Notes under the pieces: generated by a model
The model's database searches: none
What the model saw: only the letters and a program-made list of their open reading frames with translations
What the model was told of the DNA's origin: nothing
Origin: Bacteroidales bacterium UBA3696
GTDB lineage: Bacteria; Bacteroidota; Bacteroidia; Bacteroidales; Paludibacteraceae
Reading direction: 5' to 3'
DNA: 9,276 bases
Assembly: GCA_002372135.1 (NCBI GenBank)
Contig: DFIN01000021.1
Location: 1 to 9,276, forward strand
Position numbers and translations under genes: made by a program
Part shown: positions 7,590 to 9,276 of the stretch, in pieces
How positions within the stretch are numbered: the stretch's first letter is position 1
Layout of the letters: each line of letters begins with the position of its first letter

Positions 7590-7853
7590 TTAGAGAGCCA
7601 TTTTTGCACCGGCTTTGAACTTAACGACGTTCTTAGCGGGGATTTCAATAGCCTTACCGGTAGCGGGGTTCACGCCTTTGCGGGCAGCGCGTTTAGTCAC
7701 TGCGAAGGTACCGAAACCAATCATTTGAACGTTTTCGCCTTTTTGCAAAGCCTCGATAACTACGTCCATAGCAGCGTCCACAGCCTTGGCAGCATCTGCT
7801 TTGGTCATTTGAGCTTTTGCTGCAACAGCAGCAACGAGTTCACCTTTATTCAT
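7590..7853 (-). CDS. hup: HU-family DNA-binding protein
   Basis: This 87-residue HU-type histone-like protein binds and bends DNA without strong sequence preference and helps compact the nucleoid. It works as a dimer. Visible landmarks are the N-terminal helices starting MNKGELVAAVAAKA, the GFGTF turn (46-50) leading into the beta-arm, the arm tip ARKGVNPATG (57-66) with the intercalating proline P63, and the C-terminal KNVVKFKAGAKM. Length and residues are those of an ordinary HU; IHF-type specificity is not suggested. The gene is alone on its transcript, with a good promoter at 7923-7953, a leader of about 65 nt holding a palindrome, and a strong terminator. No Shine-Dalgarno sequence is seen before the ATG at 7851-7853, as is common in this phylum. 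Confidence 0.97.
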   Translation of the reverse strand: MNKGELVAAVAAKAQMTKADAAKAVDAAMDVVIEALQKGENVQMIGFGTFAVTKRAARKGVNPATGKAIEIPAKNVVKFKAGAKMAL

Positions 7854-7864
7854 ACTAATAAGAG

Positions 7865-7889
7865 TTAAAAATTAAACGTTTATTTTTAA
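7865..7889. repeat. Imperfect palindrome in the hup leader
   Basis: The sequence is TTAAAAA, an extra T, the perfect 10-bp palindrome TAAACGTTTA (7873-7882), then TTTTTAA. Apart from the one extra base the 25-bp element is symmetrical. It lies between the predicted hup start point and the start codon, ending 11 bp before the ATG. It could form an A/U-rich RNA hairpin near the ribosome binding region or be a protein site. Neither is shown by the sequence alone. Confidence 0.45.
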
Positions 7890-7922
7890 TCAGGATTGCT
7901 CCTTTTTTCGTCGTTTGCGTTG

Positions 7923-7953
7923 CAAAAGTACAATCATATTTCTTACATACAAA
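7923..7953 (-). promoter_or_regulatory. Sigma-ABfr type promoter for hup
   Basis: On the minus strand, TTTG (7953-7950) and TACTTTTG (7930-7923) are separated by 19 bp, an excellent match to the Bacteroidetes -33/-7 consensus. The start point would be near 7917, leaving a leader of about 64 nt before the ATG at 7853. The promoter diverges from that of the rhomboid gene, whose -33 box begins 66 bp further right. Confidence 0.85.
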
Positions 7954-7997
7954 CATTTTTGTTGATAAAATCGTTTTTTTTGTTTATTTACTGCATT

Positions 7998-8053
7998 TTG
8001 GCATAAAATAACTTCCATTTTGTGCCAATCGGGCGAATGTAGTACTTTTGGCA
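7998..8053. repeat. Evenly spaced TTGGCA half-sites around the rhomboid promoter
   Basis: TTGGCA lies at 7998-8003 and 8048-8053, and its reverse complement TGCCAA at 8023-8028, so the three sites start exactly 25 bp apart. The middle site directly follows the -33 box and the last overlaps the end of the -7 box. CATTTTG also occurs three times here (7994, 8016, 8056). The arrangement resembles a regulator-binding region, but six-base sites can arise by chance. Confidence 0.35.
8019..8050 (+). promoter_or_regulatory. Sigma-ABfr type promoter for the rhomboid gene
   Basis: TTTG (8019-8022) and TACTTTTG (8043-8050) are separated by 20 bp, matching the Bacteroidetes -33/-7 consensus. Transcription would start near 8056, about 36 nt before the gene. 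This rules out the earlier in-frame TTG at 8020 as a start codon, since it would lie inside the promoter. Confidence 0.85.
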
Positions 8054-8083
8054 CGCATTTTGAAGATCTTTACAAGAATAATC

Positions 8084-8089
8084 AAGGAA
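8084..8089 (+). promoter_or_regulatory. Ribosome binding site that sets the rhomboid start
   Basis: AAGGAA lies just before two successive ATG codons (8092 and 8095). Spacing from the AAGGA core is 3 bases to the first and 6 to the second, so initiation at the second ATG is quite possible. It is the clearest Shine-Dalgarno match in the window. Confidence 0.6.
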
Positions 8090-8091
8090 CT

Positions 8092-8832
8092 ATGATGAAC
8101 AATCTTCCCGTAGCGACACGCAATCTTCTGTTGGCTAATATAATAGTCTGGTTATTAGACACTCTGCTACAACGTTATGGTGTGCAACTGACGGCACTGC
8201 TTGGCTTGCACTATTGGACTGCCGATAGTTTTCGTCTGTGGCAGCCGGTTACCTATATGTTTATGCACAGCGGTTTTCGGCATTTGTTTTTCAACATGTT
8301 TGCCCTATTGATGTTCGGTCCTGTATTGGAGCGTGAATGGGGTGTGCGCAAATTCCTGATTTATTACGCTGTATGCGGATTAGGCGCTGCATTGGTGCAG
8401 GAATGTGTTTGGGCTATACAGTTGCAATCCATGCTTCAGACGTATGTGGAGGTGCAAGTATGGCATTATGCCGGGCAGATGGTAACCATAGGTGCCAGTG
8501 GCGCGGTATTCGGTATTCTGTTTGCTTTCGGATGGCTCTTTCCTGATGTACCGATGTTCATTATGTTCATCCCTATTCCCATTAAAGCTCGCACGATGGT
8601 CATCGGCTATGCGGTGATTGAATTGTTGGAAGGTTTTTCGCACATAGCGGGCGACAACGTAGCGCACTTTGCTCACTTGGGTGGGATGCTATTCGGGTGG
8701 TTGCTGCTTTTGTATTGGCGCAAGGGGAAAGACATGTTCCGCATTTCGCTACGACGCAAAAAAAAGAATCGTTCCGGGGACGACAACGATTCTAAATTCT
8801 CTGACTACCACTATCAACCTCGCGTGGATTAG
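8092..8832 (+). CDS. Rhomboid-family intramembrane serine protease
   Basis: This 246-residue membrane protein (245 if the second ATG is used) cleaves other membrane proteins within or near their transmembrane helices; its substrate is unknown. The core has about six hydrophobic helices between 11 and 209. Active-site landmarks are HxxxN at H64-N68 (HLFFN), GASG at 134-137 with the nucleophile S136, and AHFAHLGG with catalytic H195. All residues of the Ser/His dyad are present, so it should be active rather than an inactive pseudoprotease. A basic cytoplasmic tail follows (RKGKDMFRISLRRKKK), then an acidic, hydrophilic end. The start is placed by the promoter and the AAGGAA site. The gene diverges from hup and converges with rsmI, ending 19 bp from the rsmI stop. 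The terminator of rsmI is embedded in the tail-coding segment. No strong terminator for this gene itself was seen. Confidence 0.95.
   Translation: MMNNLPVATRNLLLANIIVWLLDTLLQRYGVQLTALLGLHYWTADSFRLWQPVTYMFMHSGFRHLFFNMFALLMFGPVLEREWGVRKFLIYYAVCGLGAALVQECVWAIQLQSMLQTYVEVQVWHYAGQMVTIGASGAVFGILFAFGWLFPDVPMFIMFIPIPIKARTMVIGYAVIELLEGFSHIAGDNVAHFAHLGGMLFGWLLLLYWRKGKDMFRISLRRKKKNRSGDDNDSKFSDYHYQPRVD
8758..8793 (-). terminator. rsmI terminator inside the rhomboid coding sequence
   Basis: On the minus strand, AGAATCGTT (8793-8785) pairs perfectly with AACGATTCT (8773-8765) across an 11-base loop, and the T-run continues to 8758. This has the form of an intrinsic terminator and lies about 60 bp past the rsmI stop at 8852. 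The same bases on the + strand encode the KKKNRSGDDNDS part of the rhomboid tail. The 9-bp stem is A/T-rich, so strength is uncertain. Confidence 0.7.
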
Positions 8833-8851
8833 TCCTGCTTTTTAATGGTGA

Positions 8852-9276
8852 TTAGTTGTTTTTTCCGGCTACCACTATCACTATTTCTCCTTTGGGCGGG
8901 TATTCATTGAAGTGAGCAATCAGTTCGCTAAGAGTTCCCCGCTGTGTATCTTCGTGCAGTTTGCTTATCTCGCGACTGACAGAGGCGCGTCGATCATCGC
9001 CTAAGACGGCGGCTAACTGCTGCAAGGTCTTAACCAAACGATAAGGCGACTCATAGATGATCATAGTATGTTCTTGCTCGACAAGCAGTTGCAGACGGGT
9101 CTGGCGACCTTTCTTTTGAGGGAGGAAGCCCTCGAAATAGAATCGGTCAGTGGGCAATCCGCTGTTCACCAAAGCCGGAACAAAAGCGGTGGCTCCGGGC
9201 AGGCATTGCACCTCTACTCCTTTTTCCACACAAGCCCTGACGAGCATAAATCCCGGGTCGCTGATACCGGGTGTAC
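8852..9276 (-). CDS. rsmI: 16S rRNA 2'-O-methyltransferase RsmI, 5' end outside window
   Basis: RsmI uses S-adenosylmethionine to methylate the ribose of C1402 in 16S rRNA, near the ribosomal P site. About 141 C-terminal residues are present and the frame is open to the window edge. The ATG at 9245-9247 is internal: upstream codons still encode the family motif TPGISDPG before MLVRACVEKG. Further motifs are PGATAFVPALVNSGLPTDRFYF, with the segment FEGFLP, then YESPYRL, SREISKLHE, and a closing PPKGEIVIVVAG. The protein ends just after this, so it lacks the C-terminal extension of the 286-residue E. coli enzyme; from memory short forms are usual in Bacteroidetes. It converges with the rhomboid gene, and its likely terminator lies within that gene at 8758-8793. 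Tetrapyrrole methylase relatives are the only alternative, and the GLPTDRF/EGFLP motifs argue for RsmI. Confidence 0.95.
   Translation of the reverse strand, partial: TPGISDPGFMLVRACVEKGVEVQCLPGATAFVPALVNSGLPTDRFYFEGFLPQKKGRQTRLQLLVEQEHTMIIYESPYRLVKTLQQLAAVLGDDRRASVSREISKLHEDTQRGTLSELIAHFNEYPPKGEIVIVVAGKNN

Noticed and set aside
8020..8091. Earlier TTG start for the rhomboid gene
   Set aside because: It lies inside the promoter and upstream of the predicted transcription start; the AAGGAA site supports 8092 or 8095.
8805..8880. 12-bp direct repeat CTACCACTATCA at 8805-8816 and 8869-8880
   Set aside because: One copy is inside each convergent gene, and a few 12-mer matches are expected by chance in a window of this size; no duplication boundary is visible.
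8833..8900. Possible + strand terminator for the rhomboid gene (GTGATTAG with CTATCAC)
   Set aside because: The stem is short and imperfect with a long loop and no proper T-run after it.

Overview
The window looks like a chromosomal housekeeping segment of a member of the Bacteroidetes, most likely order Bacteroidales. Several promoters fit the Bacteroidetes sigma-ABfr pattern (TTTG, 19-20 bp, TAnnTTTG). The tRNA gene does not encode its 3' CCA. Most genes lack a clear Shine-Dalgarno sequence. Adk is the short-lid form, Obg has an acidic tail in place of an OCT domain, and RsmI appears to end right after its catalytic domain. I cannot name a genus or species. No mobile element, CRISPR array, prophage or integration scar was seen.

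Layout from left to right. A tRNA-Val(UAC) gene on the + strand (53-127) has a promoter box at the window edge and is followed by a near-perfect hairpin terminator. A short gap (169-245) carries three copies of TATGCGA. Five genes then run on the minus strand and are best read from the right: adk (7475-6897), obg (6910-5729), a ClC-type chloride channel/transporter with CBS domains (5722-3938), uvrB (3889-1856) and an unrecognised secreted protein (1811-246). adk and obg overlap by 14 bp, obg and clc are 6 bp apart, and the last two gaps are 48 and 44 bp with no visible promoter or terminator, so all five may form one operon starting from the adk promoter. Upstream of adk, also on the minus strand, is hup (HU-family protein) with its own promoter and terminator. 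A rhomboid-family intramembrane protease gene diverges from hup on the + strand. At the right edge is the 3' part of rsmI on the minus strand, convergent with the rhomboid gene.

Functionally these are core genes: nucleotide balance (Adk), ribosome assembly (Obg, RsmI), DNA repair and nucleoid structure (UvrB, HU), anion movement (ClC) and membrane proteolysis (rhomboid). I found no sign of an undescribed defence or mobile system.

The points most worth a second look are regulatory and compact. The rsmI terminator lies inside the rhomboid reading frame. The hup terminator T-run doubles as the -33 box of the adk promoter. The ClC protein has Val where proton-coupled antiporters have the internal proton glutamate. 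The secreted protein at the end of the uvrB cluster has no family I recognise.
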